From assembly GCA_020341795.1 (NCBI GenBank), contig CP070836.1, forward strand, positions 1,057,169 to 1,090,686: a stretch of DNA of 33,518 nucleotides, in the 5' to 3' direction. A program made the position numbers and the translations under genes. The notes below the pieces were generated by a model. The model searched no databases, was not told the origin of the DNA, and worked only from the letters and a program-made list of their open reading frames with translations. This stretch comes from Thermoplasmatales archaeon. Lineage in GTDB: Archaea; Thermoplasmatota; E2; DHVEG-1. How positions within the stretch are numbered: the first letter of the stretch is position 1; each line of letters starts with the position of its first letter. Below are positions 16,802-25,750 of the stretch, piece by piece.

Positions 16802-18306
16802 ACACAATATAAAACTAGATATTTTTCTTTAAGATAATCGATATAAACTTTCGAGTTTAAACCCTCTCCACATGTTTTTTTAATTATTTCATCAGCTGTC
16901 AATAATCGACCATATCTATGAACATTTTCTCTCAGCCAGTTTAAAATATTTCCAAATTCTCCATTTTCGATGTCATTATAAATCTCTGGTTTTTCACATG
17001 TAAGTTGATTAAACAATTGAGCAGAGTAAATAGTACCAATTGCATAGGTTGGAAAATATCCAAAATTTCCACCACTCCAATGCATATCCTGCAATACTCC
17101 ATCTTTATCGCCCATTGGAATAACACCAAGCATTTCATCCATTTTTTCATTCCAAATCATTGGTAATTCTGATACCATGATTTCATCTTGTAATAAAGCA
17201 ACTTCAATTTCAAAACGAAGTATTACATGCAAACAATAAGTAAGTTCATCTGCATCAACACGAATAAGAGATGGTTTAACTTGATTAACAAATCTATACC
17301 AATCATCAAAACTTATATTTGTAAAAGAATTAGATGAAAGTTTTTTAAAAACAGGATAGAAATATAACCAAAAATGTTTGCTACGAGCTATCATATTTTC
17401 CCAGAATCGAGATTGAGACTCATTCAGCCCAACAGAAGCAGAGTCTGAAATAACAGTATTTAAGTACTTATCACGCGGCATTCCCAACTCATAAAGGGCA
17501 TGACCTGCTTCATGAATTGTTGAATAAAAAGAAGACAATGGACCAGGTCTATCATAGTTAGTAGTAATTCTAATATCATCATTTCCTAAACTCGTAGTAA
17601 ATGGATGAGTTGAAACATCAATCCGAGCTTGATCCATTGGAAGATTCATTTTTTCAAGTATCAATTTACTAATCCTTTGTTGTATTGGTAAATTAAATTT
17701 AACATCGAGGTTAATTTGTTTTTCATACAAGTTACTCGATTTTATTTTATCGATTAATTTAATAAGATTGATTTTTAGATATTCAAATTCTGTCCTTAAA
17801 GTGTTAACAGTCATACCTTCTTCGTAATCATCAACTACACTGTTATATCGTGAACCAGGAAGATTTATATATCCACAATATTCTTTTTCAAGTTCAACGA
17901 TTTTTTCAAGATGAGGTTCAAAAACCTTATAGTCATTTTTCCCTCTTGCATCCTCCCAAGCTTGATACGCAAGAGAAGTTGTTTTTGCCATTTTTTCAAC
18001 AAAATTAGATGGTACTTTTCTAGCTTTTTCTAAATCTTTTTCAAGACGTGCTACTACAGTTTTATCATTATCAGAAAGACTTTTGAAATTTCCTGGTTTT
18101 ATTAAAATCTGGACATGATTCCAAAATTTATCAGATATTATTTTATCATGTGATATTCGAGATATATATGCAGATTGTTCAGAACGTTCTGTTGCTCCAC
18201 GCAAAGGCATATATGTCAGTTGATCCCAACTTAATAAAGCTGCAACGCCACTAAGAGTAGAAAGTACTTTTTGCTCATTATAAATAAAATTAAGTGATTC
18301 TTTCAA
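16798..18306 (-). CDS. M32 family metallocarboxypeptidase
   Basis: Zinc carboxypeptidase of the thermostable carboxypeptidase Taq / Pfu family, 502 residues, cytosolic, removing C-terminal amino acids. Family motifs seen: HPFTTSLG, DDIRITTNY, the zinc motif HEAGH (H265, H269), third ligand Glu in NESQSRFWEN (E296) and RVDADELTYCLHVILRFEIE. The residue before that Glu is Asn, where most members have His. I chose TTG at 18306, because GAGGTG at 18314-18319, inside the end of the preceding exonuclease gene, lies seven bases before it; the frame itself extends to 18333. The gene follows xth with a four-base gap and is probably co-transcribed. Confidence 0.9.
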   Translation of the reverse strand: MKESLNFIYNEQKVLSTLSGVAALLSWDQLTYMPLRGATERSEQSAYISRISHDKIISDKFWNHVQILIKPGNFKSLSDNDKTVVARLEKDLEKARKVPSNFVEKMAKTTSLAYQAWEDARGKNDYKVFEPHLEKIVELEKEYCGYINLPGSRYNSVVDDYEEGMTVNTLRTEFEYLKINLIKLIDKIKSSNLYEKQINLDVKFNLPIQQRISKLILEKMNLPMDQARIDVSTHPFTTSLGNDDIRITTNYDRPGPLSSFYSTIHEAGHALYELGMPRDKYLNTVISDSASVGLNESQSRFWENMIARSKHFWLYFYPVFKKLSSNSFTNISFDDWYRFVNQVKPSLIRVDADELTYCLHVILRFEIEVALLQDEIMVSELPMIWNEKMDEMLGVIPMGDKDGVLQDMHWSGGNFGYFPTYAIGTIYSAQLFNQLTCEKPEIYNDIENGEFGNILNWLRENVHRYGRLLTADEIIKKTCGEGLNSKVYIDYLKEKYLVLYCV

Positions 18307-18310
18307 AATT

Positions 18311-19075
18311 TTACACCTCAATCTCAATTCCAATTGGACTATGATCCGAACCCATTACATCCTGCAATATAAATGCCTTTTTAACATATTTTATAAATTC
18401 TTTATTTACAAAGATATAATCAATTCTCCACCCAATATTTCTTTCACGTGCACGTGTTTTCATATCCCACCAACTGTATTGCTCTGGATCTTTGTTGAAC
18501 TGTCTAAATGTATCTATATAGCCATGGTCAATAAATGTATCAATCCAAGCACGTTCAATTGGTAAAAAACCTGAAATTTTTTCATTTTCTTTGGGACGTG
18601 CAAGATCAATTTCTTTATGTGCTGTGTTAAAATCTCCACAAACAACTATATTTTTTCCTTCAGCTTTATAATTATCTGCAATAGATAAAAAAGTATCATA
18701 GAAATCCATTTTATAGTTAAGTCTTTCTTGATTTTTTTTCCCATTTGGAAAATAAATATTAAAAAGCATAAATGAGGGATATACAATTAATAATACTCTT
18801 CCCTCATTGTCAAATTTTTCAATACCAAAACCATATTTTACATCAACAGGTTTTTGTTTTGAAAAGGTAGCAACACCACTATACCCTTTTCTTTTAGCAG
18901 AATTGAAATAAATATGATAACCTGGTATGTTTTTAAGATGAGACGGAACTTGTTCAGGTAATGCTTTAATCTCTTGTAAGCACAATAAAGTGGGTAATTC
19001 TTCTTTAAACCAATCAAAAAGTCCTTTCTTATCTGCAGCTCGAATTCCATTGATATTCCATGATAATATTTTCAT
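18311..19075 (-). CDS. xth: Exodeoxyribonuclease III / AP endonuclease
   Basis: Base-excision repair nuclease of the exonuclease III family, 254 residues, which cuts DNA 5' to abasic sites and trims 3' blocked ends. Near the N-terminus are [10 protein letters not shown] (Asn) and LCLQEIKA (metal Glu); [12 protein letters not shown] and NIYFPNGKK follow; the catalytic pair is [22 protein letters not shown] and the terminal [11 protein letters not shown] (Asp-His) complete the site. Length is normal. The ATG at 19075 is directly at the start of the conserved MKILSWN. It is divergent from the cysteine synthase gene. Confidence 0.95.
   Translation of the reverse strand: MKILSWNINGIRAADKKGLFDWFKEELPTLLCLQEIKALPEQVPSHLKNIPGYHIYFNSAKRKGYSGVATFSKQKPVDVKYGFGIEKFDNEGRVLLIVYPSFMLFNIYFPNGKKNQERLNYKMDFYDTFLSIADNYKAEGKNIVVCGDFNTAHKEIDLARPKENEKISGFLPIERAWIDTFIDHGYIDTFRQFNKDPEQYSWWDMKTRARERNIGWRIDYIFVNKEFIKYVKKAFILQDVMGSDHSPIGIEIEV
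18314..18319 (-). promoter_or_regulatory. Shine-Dalgarno GAGGTG inside the end of xth, serving the M32 gene
   Basis: Formed by the last codons of the exonuclease gene (minus-strand GAGGTG) and seven bases before a TTG codon at 18306. It supports translational coupling and the TTG start. Confidence 0.6.
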
Positions 19076-19143
19076 ATAGTACCATTAATAAGAAAAGTAG
19101 TGATAAGATTAATCTTTGTTTTGGTAATATCCTATAAAAATAT

Positions 19144-19147
19144 GGAG
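19144..19147 (+). promoter_or_regulatory. Shine-Dalgarno GGAG of the cysteine synthase gene
   Basis: GGAG sits six bases before the ATG at 19154 and overlaps the upstream in-frame ATG at 19142, arguing for the shorter protein. Confidence 0.6.
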
Positions 19148-19153
19148 AAATAT

Positions 19154-20050
19154 ATGATTGGTAAAAATATACTTGAACTCATTGGAAACACACCTCTTGT
19201 TAAAATAAATAAGCTTAATCCTAATCCAAATGTAACGATTTATGCTAAACTAGAAGGTAACAATCCAGGTGGAAGTATTAAAGATAGGATTTCTTTAAAA
19301 ATGATTGAGCAAGCTGAAGCATCAGGTGAATTATCAGCTGGAAAAACAATTATTGAACCAACCTCCGGAAATACAGGTATTGGTCTTGCAATGGTCGGTG
19401 TTGTAAAAGGTTATAATGTCAAAATTGTGATGTGTGAATCTGTATCTGTTGAGCGGAGAAAAATATTGAAATCTTTTGGTGCAAAAATTATTTTAACACC
19501 TGAAGAGTTCGGAACCGATGGAGCAATATTAAAAGCAAAAGAGCTTGTTAAAAATAATCCTGATAAATATTTTATGCCAGATCAGTTTTCTAATAAATAC
19601 AACAAAATTGCACATTACGAAACAACAGCAAAAGAAATCTGGGAGCAGACAAGTGGCAATGTTGATTATTTTGTATCAGCTATTGGTACTTCTGGCACTA
19701 TAATGGGAGTGGGAAATCATCTGAAAGCAAAAAATCCAAACGTAAAAATTGTTTGTGCACATCCTGTGAAAGGTCATTATATACAAGGTTTAAAGAGCAT
19801 GGAAGAAGCAATTGTTCCATCTATTTATGATCCATCAAAAATTGATATAGAAGTTATGATTGAAACAAAAGATGCATTTGAGATGACAAGGCAACTTGCA
19901 AAAAAAGAAGGGATTTTTGCAGGAATGAGCAGTGGTGCTGCAATGCTTGCATCAATTGAAACAGCAAATAATGCAAATTATGGTACCATTGTAACTATTT
20001 TCCCAGATAGAGGAGATCGATATTTAAGTACAGATTTATTTAAGGATTAA
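19154..20050 (+). CDS. cysK: PLP-dependent cysteine synthase
   Basis: O-acetylserine (or O-phosphoserine) sulfhydrylase that makes cysteine from an activated serine and sulfide; 298 residues, fold type II PLP enzyme. Seen: ILELIGNTPLVKI, the PLP lysine in GNNPGGSIKDRI, the substrate loop EPTSGNTGIGLA, the phosphate loop AIGTSGTIMGVG, and FAGMSSGAAM with IFPDRGDRYLST near the end. The frame extends 18 codons upstream, but GGAG before the ATG at 19154 decides the start. The family also includes cystathionine beta-synthase-like enzymes, so the exact donor is inferred. Confidence 0.92.
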   Translation: MIGKNILELIGNTPLVKINKLNPNPNVTIYAKLEGNNPGGSIKDRISLKMIEQAEASGELSAGKTIIEPTSGNTGIGLAMVGVVKGYNVKIVMCESVSVERRKILKSFGAKIILTPEEFGTDGAILKAKELVKNNPDKYFMPDQFSNKYNKIAHYETTAKEIWEQTSGNVDYFVSAIGTSGTIMGVGNHLKAKNPNVKIVCAHPVKGHYIQGLKSMEEAIVPSIYDPSKIDIEVMIETKDAFEMTRQLAKKEGIFAGMSSGAAMLASIETANNANYGTIVTIFPDRGDRYLSTDLFKD

Positions 20051-20108
20051 TAAATTCATATTAGAAAAAATTGTTATAACGACAAAGAAAAAAAGATGAG
20101 AAGGAATA

Positions 20109-20882
20109 ATGAACGAATTTGCATATATCATAATTTTAACATTAGCAATCGCTTTTTTTGCATTTATTGGCGTATTTACACTTGCGTTAAAAGATAAGGT
20201 ATTGAATAAAATACTTCTTTTTCTAGTAAGCCTATCAGCAGGTGCATTAATGGGTGGTGCTTTTCTCCATCTTATACCAGAAGCAATTCATAAAATATCA
20301 CACGATAACCTTATACATGTCGATGAAATGATTGGGCAGGTTTTATCATTTGTTTTACTTGGTTTTATAATTTTTTTCATATTAGAAAAAGTCCTCCACT
20401 GGCGACATTGTCACAAGGGTAGTTGTGATGTACATACATTTCATTATATGAATCTTATAGGGGACTCCATTCATAATTTTATTGACGGGCTTATAATCGC
20501 TGCAAGTTTTGTCACATCAACTGAACTAGGATTTACAACAACAGTTGCTATTGCTGCACATGAAATCCCACAAGAAATAGGTGATTTTGGAGTATTAATA
20601 TATGGTGGTTTCGAGAAAAAAAAAGCAATTTTGTTAAACTTTCTTGTTGCATTGATTATTGTATTTGGAGGAACAGTAGGATATTTTATTTCAACATCAG
20701 TTGAACAAGCAACAATATTTTTACTACCATTTGCAGCTGGCGGTTTCATCTATATCGCTGCAACAGATCTGGTACCTGAGATAAAAAAAGAGCTTGATAT
20801 TAGAAAATACATGATTACACTGATTTTTTTCTTATGTGGAATTTTGATAATGTGGTTTATTAAATATTATTTTCAACATTAA
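20109..20882 (+). CDS. ZIP family divalent metal transporter
   Basis: Membrane protein of 257 residues with about eight helices, taking up zinc, iron or related divalent cations. The metal path motifs of the ZIP family are in the centre: DSIHNFIDGLIIAASF in helix 4 and AIAAHEIPQEIGDFGVLIYG in helix 5. A short histidine and cysteine loop (HWRHCHKGSCDVHTFHY) precedes helix 4, in the position of the regulatory metal-binding loop. The start follows GAGAAGGAATA and is 58 bases after the cysteine synthase stop, so the two may share a transcript. It converges on the Tes gene. Confidence 0.9.
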   Translation: MNEFAYIIILTLAIAFFAFIGVFTLALKDKVLNKILLFLVSLSAGALMGGAFLHLIPEAIHKISHDNLIHVDEMIGQVLSFVLLGFIIFFILEKVLHWRHCHKGSCDVHTFHYMNLIGDSIHNFIDGLIIAASFVTSTELGFTTTVAIAAHEIPQEIGDFGVLIYGGFEKKKAILLNFLVALIIVFGGTVGYFISTSVEQATIFLLPFAAGGFIYIAATDLVPEIKKELDIRKYMITLIFFLCGILIMWFIKYYFQH

Positions 20883-20894
20883 AATAAGATTTAA

Positions 20895-22418
20895 TTATGT
20901 TAAAGGTACATCTTTACGAAGATCATCTTTGATTTTTTTACCTACTTGCTCCTCCCATTCAGGTATAGTAATTGAGTGTTTTTCACGAATTTTATCACCA
21001 ATTCCAAGACCATTATATGAGCAAAATGGGACTATTCCTTCAAGTGTTGAATAATGAATTACACAACGCTGTAGTCTATCTATATTTAAGTTAAATGCAT
21101 CTTGGAACCACATAGAACCTACAAAAAGGCTTTTATAGTGAAATCCCCGTAGTGAATCATAGCTACCGCCAATTGCTGCATCTTTTAATATTTTTTTCAG
21201 ATTGAATCCTGCTGGTGCATTTTCTTGTGTTACAAAATTATCGATTTTTTTCAAAAAAGCTGATGCAACTCTTAATTTTTTTAGTGGTCCTCTTATTTGG
21301 CTTTCTTTGTCAACAAATTTAAGGAGACCTTCAACATCTATAAAACGTGTAATAGGAATTGGTTTTCCGTTATCATAAAAAATATATGTTGCACCACCAC
21401 ATCCAGGATGAGCGGTGAACTCAACTTGTTTTTCCCTCTTAAGTAGTTCAATTAGTTTTGATATTGGAAATACAAATGGCACTGGGTAGAAATCCTCTCT
21501 GCTTATTTGTCCATTGAACTCTTTTTCAATAGCCTCCATCATCATAACATAGTCGACTCTTTGCTGCTCTCTTTTTTCATCTTTTAACTTGGTGACTCGT
21601 CCACAGAAACTAATAGGTTGAAAGTTTACACCGCGAATTATATCTATGTTTTCAAGGGCAAATTTTATAATTTTTCCTGCTTCATGAAGATTCTTACCAC
21701 CAATTAAAACTGGTACAAGTACGATTTTTAGATTTACCTTTCGCAGATTTTTAATTGCTTTTTTATTTAGATCAATCCATGGATTTGTCTCTTTTGTTAC
21801 TCCATCAAAGCTCATATATATAGTGTTTACTTGTGCATCTTTTAACTGTTGGCAGAAATCCAGACTTTCTGAAAGTTTAAGCCCGTTTGTGTTAACTTGT
21901 ACATGTGAAAAACCTAAGTTTTTAGCCATATAAACAATGTCAAGAAGATCTTCGCGTATTGTTGGTTCACCACCTGTTATCTGTATTGCTTTAGAACCTA
22001 TTGGTCTTGTATTTCTCGCCTGAATCATCATATCTCTAATTTGCTCCATTGTTGGTTCATACACTCTACCTGATGCTCCTGCATTCATAAAACAATAACT
22101 ACATCTTAGATCACATCGATTAGTAATAAGAAGATTTGTTAGAACAGTTTGTGATTTATGCATGTCATAAAGTGCAGGTTCATCAAAGACTTTTATTTTT
22201 ACATCTGGTGATTCAACACCTGTTATTTTGTATTTAATCCATTTATTATATATAGCTAAATCTGAAAAATAAATATCTTTAAAATCACCATGTTTATCAC
22301 ATTTTTTCTTAATGAAAACTTTTCCACTTTCTTTTACTATTGAAGCATCTATTTTTTTAATTGTTCCATCTTGATAACATGCTGGGCATATTGATGATGT
22401 TTTTTCTAATTCAACCAT
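20895..22418 (-). CDS. tes: Tetraether lipid synthase, radical SAM
   Basis: Radical SAM enzyme of 507 residues matching the Tes / GDGT-MAS family, which joins two archaeol chains tail-to-tail to give macrocyclic or tetraether membrane lipids. An N-terminal cysteine region (CPAC at 11-14, KKCDKHG near 40) corresponds to the rubredoxin-like iron site of the family. The radical SAM motif is CDLRCSYC (C102, C106, C109), followed by ITGGEPTIREDLL, VNTNGLKL, FQPISFCGR and late cysteines in HPGCGGATY, QRCVIHYS and VPFCSYNG for auxiliary clusters. The start ATG at 22418 has AAGGAAAAG upstream. It stands alone, divergent from hypC. Related subfamilies of the same superfamily exist, so function is strongly suggested rather than proven. 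Confidence 0.85.
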   Translation of the reverse strand: MVELEKTSSICPACYQDGTIKKIDASIVKESGKVFIKKKCDKHGDFKDIYFSDLAIYNKWIKYKITGVESPDVKIKVFDEPALYDMHKSQTVLTNLLITNRCDLRCSYCFMNAGASGRVYEPTMEQIRDMMIQARNTRPIGSKAIQITGGEPTIREDLLDIVYMAKNLGFSHVQVNTNGLKLSESLDFCQQLKDAQVNTIYMSFDGVTKETNPWIDLNKKAIKNLRKVNLKIVLVPVLIGGKNLHEAGKIIKFALENIDIIRGVNFQPISFCGRVTKLKDEKREQQRVDYVMMMEAIEKEFNGQISREDFYPVPFVFPISKLIELLKREKQVEFTAHPGCGGATYIFYDNGKPIPITRFIDVEGLLKFVDKESQIRGPLKKLRVASAFLKKIDNFVTQENAPAGFNLKKILKDAAIGGSYDSLRGFHYKSLFVGSMWFQDAFNLNIDRLQRCVIHYSTLEGIVPFCSYNGLGIGDKIREKHSITIPEWEEQVGKKIKDDLRKDVPLT

Positions 22419-22527
22419 TTAGATCTTTTCCTACAAACCTATATGAAATTAAGAGCTTAAAATATATTGTTCTATAAAGCTTTAACTGTTAATTCAGGGC
22501 GAAAATATATAATGTATTATATTATAA

Positions 22528-22531
22528 GGAG
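22528..22531 (+). promoter_or_regulatory. Shine-Dalgarno GGAG fixing the GTG start of hypC
   Basis: GGAG sits six bases before GTG at 22538. No in-frame ATG is near, and HypC must begin Met-Cys, which GTG TGT supplies. Confidence 0.7.
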
Positions 22532-22537
22532 CTGCCT

Positions 22538-22771
22538 GTGTGTCTTGCAATCCCTGGAAAAATTATAGGAATTGATGAAAAAAATGAACATGCGATCATC
22601 GATTATGGAGATGGAACTAAACGTAAAGCTAACATTAGTCTTGTTGACGTGAAAAAAGGTCAATATGTCCTTGTTCATGCTGGATTTGCAATAGAAGTTT
22701 TAAACGAAAAAGAAGCAAAAGAAACACTTGATCTTTTCAGAGAAATGCTATCAGTAGAGGATGATGACTAA
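22538..22771 (+). CDS. hypC: Hydrogenase maturation chaperone HypC
   Basis: Small chaperone of 77 residues that holds the Fe(CN)2CO group with HypD and delivers it to the hydrogenase large subunit. Begins with the diagnostic MCLAIPGKI, with catalytic Cys at position 2 after the initiator is removed. VSLVDVKKG-like segment (ISLVDVKKGQYVLVHAGFAI) is the family beta-barrel. The start is GTG. Followed immediately by hypD without a spacer, forming an operon. Confidence 0.95.
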   Translation: MCLAIPGKIIGIDEKNEHAIIDYGDGTKRKANISLVDVKKGQYVLVHAGFAIEVLNEKEAKETLDLFREMLSVEDDD

Positions 22772-23851
22772 ATGTTTTCTCTAAAAGATAAAAAATTAGC
22801 AGATAAAATTGTAAATGATATAAAAAAATCAGATATAAAACTAAAGTTTATGCATGTCTGTGGTACCCACCAAGATACACTTGTAAAACATGGACTTGAT
22901 GCACTTCTTAAAAAATGTGGTGTTGAAATTGTGCAAGGACCAGGTTGTCCAGTATGTGTTACAACTGCAAGAGAAATAGAAGAGATGCTAAATTTAGCAC
23001 GTACAGGTAAAATCGTTACAAGTTTTGGAGATATGATAGATGTCCCTGGCGAAGAGCATTCCCTTCGAAGTATGAAAGAAGAAGGATATGACGTTCGAAC
23101 AGTATATGGAATTGAAGATGCTGTAAAAATTGCTCAAAATCACCCTGAAAAAGAAGTCGTTTTTATAGCAATAGGTTTTGAAACAACAGCACCAACAACA
23201 GCATCTGTAATTCTTAATAAACCTCCAAAAAATTTTTCAATTCTTTGTTGCCATCGTATAATCCCACCTGCATTGAAAGCTATTGTTGAAATGGGTGAAA
23301 TCAAACTTAATGGTCTAATAGAACCAGGTCATGTTTCGACAATTATAGGAATCAAACCTTATGAATTTCTTTCAAAAAAATATAAAGTTCCTCAAGTTGT
23401 TGCAGGATTTGAACCCATTGATGTATTAATGGGTGTCTGGATGCTTGTAAAACAGATAAAAACAGGTAAAGCATTTGTTGAAAATGAATATAGTCGTGTA
23501 GTCCATCCCAATGGTAATATAAAAGCAAAAAAAGCATTAAATGATATTTTTGAACCTTGTGATATTACCTGGCGTGGTTTTTCTGTTATTGAAAAATCTG
23601 GTTTAAGACTAAAAAGTAAGTTTGAAGAATATGATGCTCGTAAGAGATTCAATGATGATCTTGTTGAAATCCATCTGAAAGAATTCCATGAACCAGAAGG
23701 TTGTATGTGTGGAGAGCTACTTAGAGGTCTTGTAACACCTTTTGAATGTCCATTATTTGGTCAAGCTTGTACTCCAGAGTCACCAATCGGTCCTTGCATG
23801 GTAAGCATTGAAGGGAGTTGCAATATCGGATATCGCTATTCCAGTAAATAA
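22772..23851 (+). CDS. hypD: Hydrogenase maturation protein HypD
   Basis: Iron-sulfur scaffold of 359 residues on which the Fe(CN)2CO moiety of [NiFe]-hydrogenase is assembled with HypC and HypE. Conserved pieces are MHVCGTHQDTL, QGPGCPVCVT, FGDMIDVPG, AIGFETTAPTTA, GFEPIDVL, PEGCMCGELLRG and the C-terminal cysteine set around FGQACTPESPIGPCMVSIEG, which binds the 4Fe-4S cluster. The ATG follows the hypC stop directly. hypE and hypF are elsewhere in this window; hypA and hypB are not seen. Confidence 0.95.
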   Translation: MFSLKDKKLADKIVNDIKKSDIKLKFMHVCGTHQDTLVKHGLDALLKKCGVEIVQGPGCPVCVTTAREIEEMLNLARTGKIVTSFGDMIDVPGEEHSLRSMKEEGYDVRTVYGIEDAVKIAQNHPEKEVVFIAIGFETTAPTTASVILNKPPKNFSILCCHRIIPPALKAIVEMGEIKLNGLIEPGHVSTIIGIKPYEFLSKKYKVPQVVAGFEPIDVLMGVWMLVKQIKTGKAFVENEYSRVVHPNGNIKAKKALNDIFEPCDITWRGFSVIEKSGLRLKSKFEEYDARKRFNDDLVEIHLKEFHEPEGCMCGELLRGLVTPFECPLFGQACTPESPIGPCMVSIEGSCNIGYRYSSK

Positions 23852-23873
23852 TAATAAATTTGATAAATTTTAT

Positions 23874-24464
23874 ATGAATTACATTATTTTGTTAGAGGTG
23901 CAGATTATTACAACAACAAACAAGCGAAAAAAAGAACTCGATAAAGAGCGGAATGAATGGCGAAAAAAACATAGAATAATAAAAGGAAAAATCATACTTT
24001 GGCCAGATAAGCCACCTGAACATGTTAATGCTCGTGCTAGTAAAATCTATAACTGGTTTTGGAAAAAGATTTTACTTGAATCAAAACAACATGATATTCC
24101 TGCTATTATATCAAATATTAAAAATCAAATAAAATCAGATGCTGATCCTAAAAAAATTCAGGTTCATCGTACAACGATTGGAATGGCTGAGGATGCATAT
24201 AAGCTAAAGGATCTTGAGGATATTTTAGATTTTGATACCAAGTTACAATATGATAAAAACCCCTTTTATAATTCTGAAACAGGTGTTATCTATGATGATG
24301 GTAATATTTTTACAACCGATTATGATGAAAATGAAACAGAGATCCTTGTACGCGATATTGAAGGAATTATTATTGATAGATTAAGTTTTGGAAATGATAA
24401 AAAATCAATAAAAGAAATTAGGAATAATAAATATAAAAACTGGGATTATGCAAAAGAAAATTAG
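23874..24464 (+). CDS. Uncharacterised charged protein downstream of hypD
   Basis: Not recognised. About 196 residues if the ATG at 23874 is used; the frame extends back into hypD and also has a GTG after TTAGAG at about 23898, so the start is uncertain. No membrane segment, no cysteine pairs. The N-terminal third is very basic (NKRKKELDKERNEWRKKHRI) and is followed by WPDKPPEHVNARASKIYNWF and a helical stretch; the C-terminal half is acidic and rich in Tyr and Asp (NSETGVIYDDGNIFTTDYDE). It is 22 bases after hypD and on the same strand, so it may be in the hyp operon, but nothing in the sequence links it to hydrogenase maturation. Confidence 0.6.
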   Translation: MNYIILLEVQIITTTNKRKKELDKERNEWRKKHRIIKGKIILWPDKPPEHVNARASKIYNWFWKKILLESKQHDIPAIISNIKNQIKSDADPKKIQVHRTTIGMAEDAYKLKDLEDILDFDTKLQYDKNPFYNSETGVIYDDGNIFTTDYDENETEILVRDIEGIIIDRLSFGNDKKSIKEIRNNKYKNWDYAKEN

Positions 24465-24837
24465 AATTAGGAATATATGTTTTTATAAAAATTTTTACAG
24501 AATTCAAATTAACAATTCTTTTATTCGAAAATTTCCAAATAAATTATTTATATTATAATTTTTATATAATATTATATTTCTCTTGATATAGGTGATTATT
24601 TGGGCCATAATAACTCTAAAAAATTAAAATAGTTTGAAAGTAAGTAAAAATGAAAAAACTTTGAAAAAAAATAAACATTTCCTAATAAATAAATCATATA
24701 AATCTAGAAAAATAACCAATATTACAGTAATTTTACTATTAATTCTATATATTGATTTTATTCTTCTGTTTTAAATATATTTGTTAATACTTTCGCCAAT
24801 ATATAATATAATGAGGAAAAGTTTTTAACATGTCTAG
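24465..24837. other. AT-rich interval without a convincing gene
   Basis: One plus-strand frame (24634-24774, TTG start, 46 codons) gives a basic start and a hydrophobic end (NITVILLLILYIDFILLF), like the signal anchor of a lost secreted protein; there is no ribosome site of note. No RNA gene or repeat was seen. Confidence 0.3.
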
Positions 24838-24848
24838 TTTAAAAATAA
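24838..24848 (+). promoter_or_regulatory. TATA box for the AlkD-like gene
   Basis: TTTAAAAATAA ends 26 bases before the ATG at 24874, the spacing expected for a leaderless archaeal transcript; no Shine-Dalgarno sequence is present. Confidence 0.5.
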
Positions 24849-24873
24849 TTTTATTATTTAGTCACTAGATAAC

Positions 24874-25551
24874 ATGAATTATAGACAAATCATTCAAAAG
24901 TTGAAATCTCTTGAAAATCCTGAAAACGTCAAAGGAATGACAAGATATGGTATAAATCCAGAAAACAATCTAGGAATAAATGTAACAACATTACGATCAA
25001 TCGCAAGAGAGATTGGTAAAAATCATGATCTTGCACTAAAACTTTGGAATTCTGGAATACATGATGCACGGATGCTTGCAGCTCATATCGATGATCCAAA
25101 GTTTGTAACAGAGGAGCAGATGGATAGTTGGGTAGGAGATTTTAACTCATGGGATGTTTGTGATAATGCATGTGGTCATCTTTTTGATAAAACCCCTTTT
25201 GGTTACAAAAAAGCTTTTGAATGGAGTAAAAAGGATGAGGAATTTGTAAAACGTGCAGGTTTTGCAATAATGGCATGGTCAGCAGTTCATGATAAAAAAC
25301 AGGGAGATCAGGTTTTTATAGATTTTTTGTCTGTAATTAAACGTGAGTCAATTGATGATCGTAACTATGTTAAAAAAGCAGTTAATTGGGCTCTTAGAAA
25401 TATTGGAAAACGAAATATTGAAATGAATAAAATTGCAATTAAAACATCTAAAGAAATTTTAAAAATTGATTCAAAGTCTGCTCGCTGGATAGCAAATGAT
25501 GCAATACGCAAACTGACTAGCGATAAAATCCAGCAAAGACTGAAAAAATAA
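24874..25551 (+). CDS. AlkD-like DNA alkylation repair protein
   Basis: Helical HEAT-like-repeat protein of 225 residues resembling the AlkD family of DNA glycosylases, which remove N3- and N7-alkylated bases. Typical segments: GINPENNLGINVTTLRSIAR, LALKLWNSGIHDARMLAAHI, FNSWDVCDNACGHLF, KRAGFAIMAWSAVHDK, DDRNYVKKAVNWALRNIGKR and SARWIANDAIRKL. The tryptophan and aspartate positions common to this family are visible, but which bases it repairs cannot be told. It converges on a small zinc-ribbon gene. Confidence 0.85.
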   Translation: MNYRQIIQKLKSLENPENVKGMTRYGINPENNLGINVTTLRSIAREIGKNHDLALKLWNSGIHDARMLAAHIDDPKFVTEEQMDSWVGDFNSWDVCDNACGHLFDKTPFGYKKAFEWSKKDEEFVKRAGFAIMAWSAVHDKKQGDQVFIDFLSVIKRESIDDRNYVKKAVNWALRNIGKRNIEMNKIAIKTSKEILKIDSKSARWIANDAIRKLTSDKIQQRLKK

Positions 25552-25575
25552 TCATTTAAACGTCTTGATTATAAT

Positions 25576-25725
25576 CTAGATTATACCTTTAATTGCAGCA
25601 GCACAACCTTTGCATATCTTCTTTTCTTTTCCATGTATTTCAAAGGTATAGATATCATCAAAACCATGTTCTTCACCGCATACAAGACAAGCATGTTTTT
25701 CCTTTAGAATATTTTTAACTTCCAT
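25576..25725 (-). CDS. Small zinc-ribbon protein of 49 residues
   Basis: Begins MEVKNILKEKHACLVCGEEH and ends ICKGCAAAIKGII. Two CxxC knuckles (C13/C16 and C38/C41) around HGFDDIYTFEIHGKEKK form a compact zinc ribbon that would be the whole protein. It lies 25 bases after the stop of the membrane-protein gene on the same strand, so the two are probably co-transcribed; the ribosome site is weak. Convergent with the AlkD-like gene. Function unknown. Confidence 0.7.
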   Translation of the reverse strand: MEVKNILKEKHACLVCGEEHGFDDIYTFEIHGKEKKICKGCAAAIKGII

Positions 25726-25750
25726 AGGTTTATTATAGGATTTATTATTA

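Noticed and set aside
24634-24774. 46-codon frame with a TTG start and hydrophobic end
   Set aside because: No ribosome site, no family; AT-rich DNA readily gives Lys/Ile/Leu frames. Mentioned only in the interval entry.
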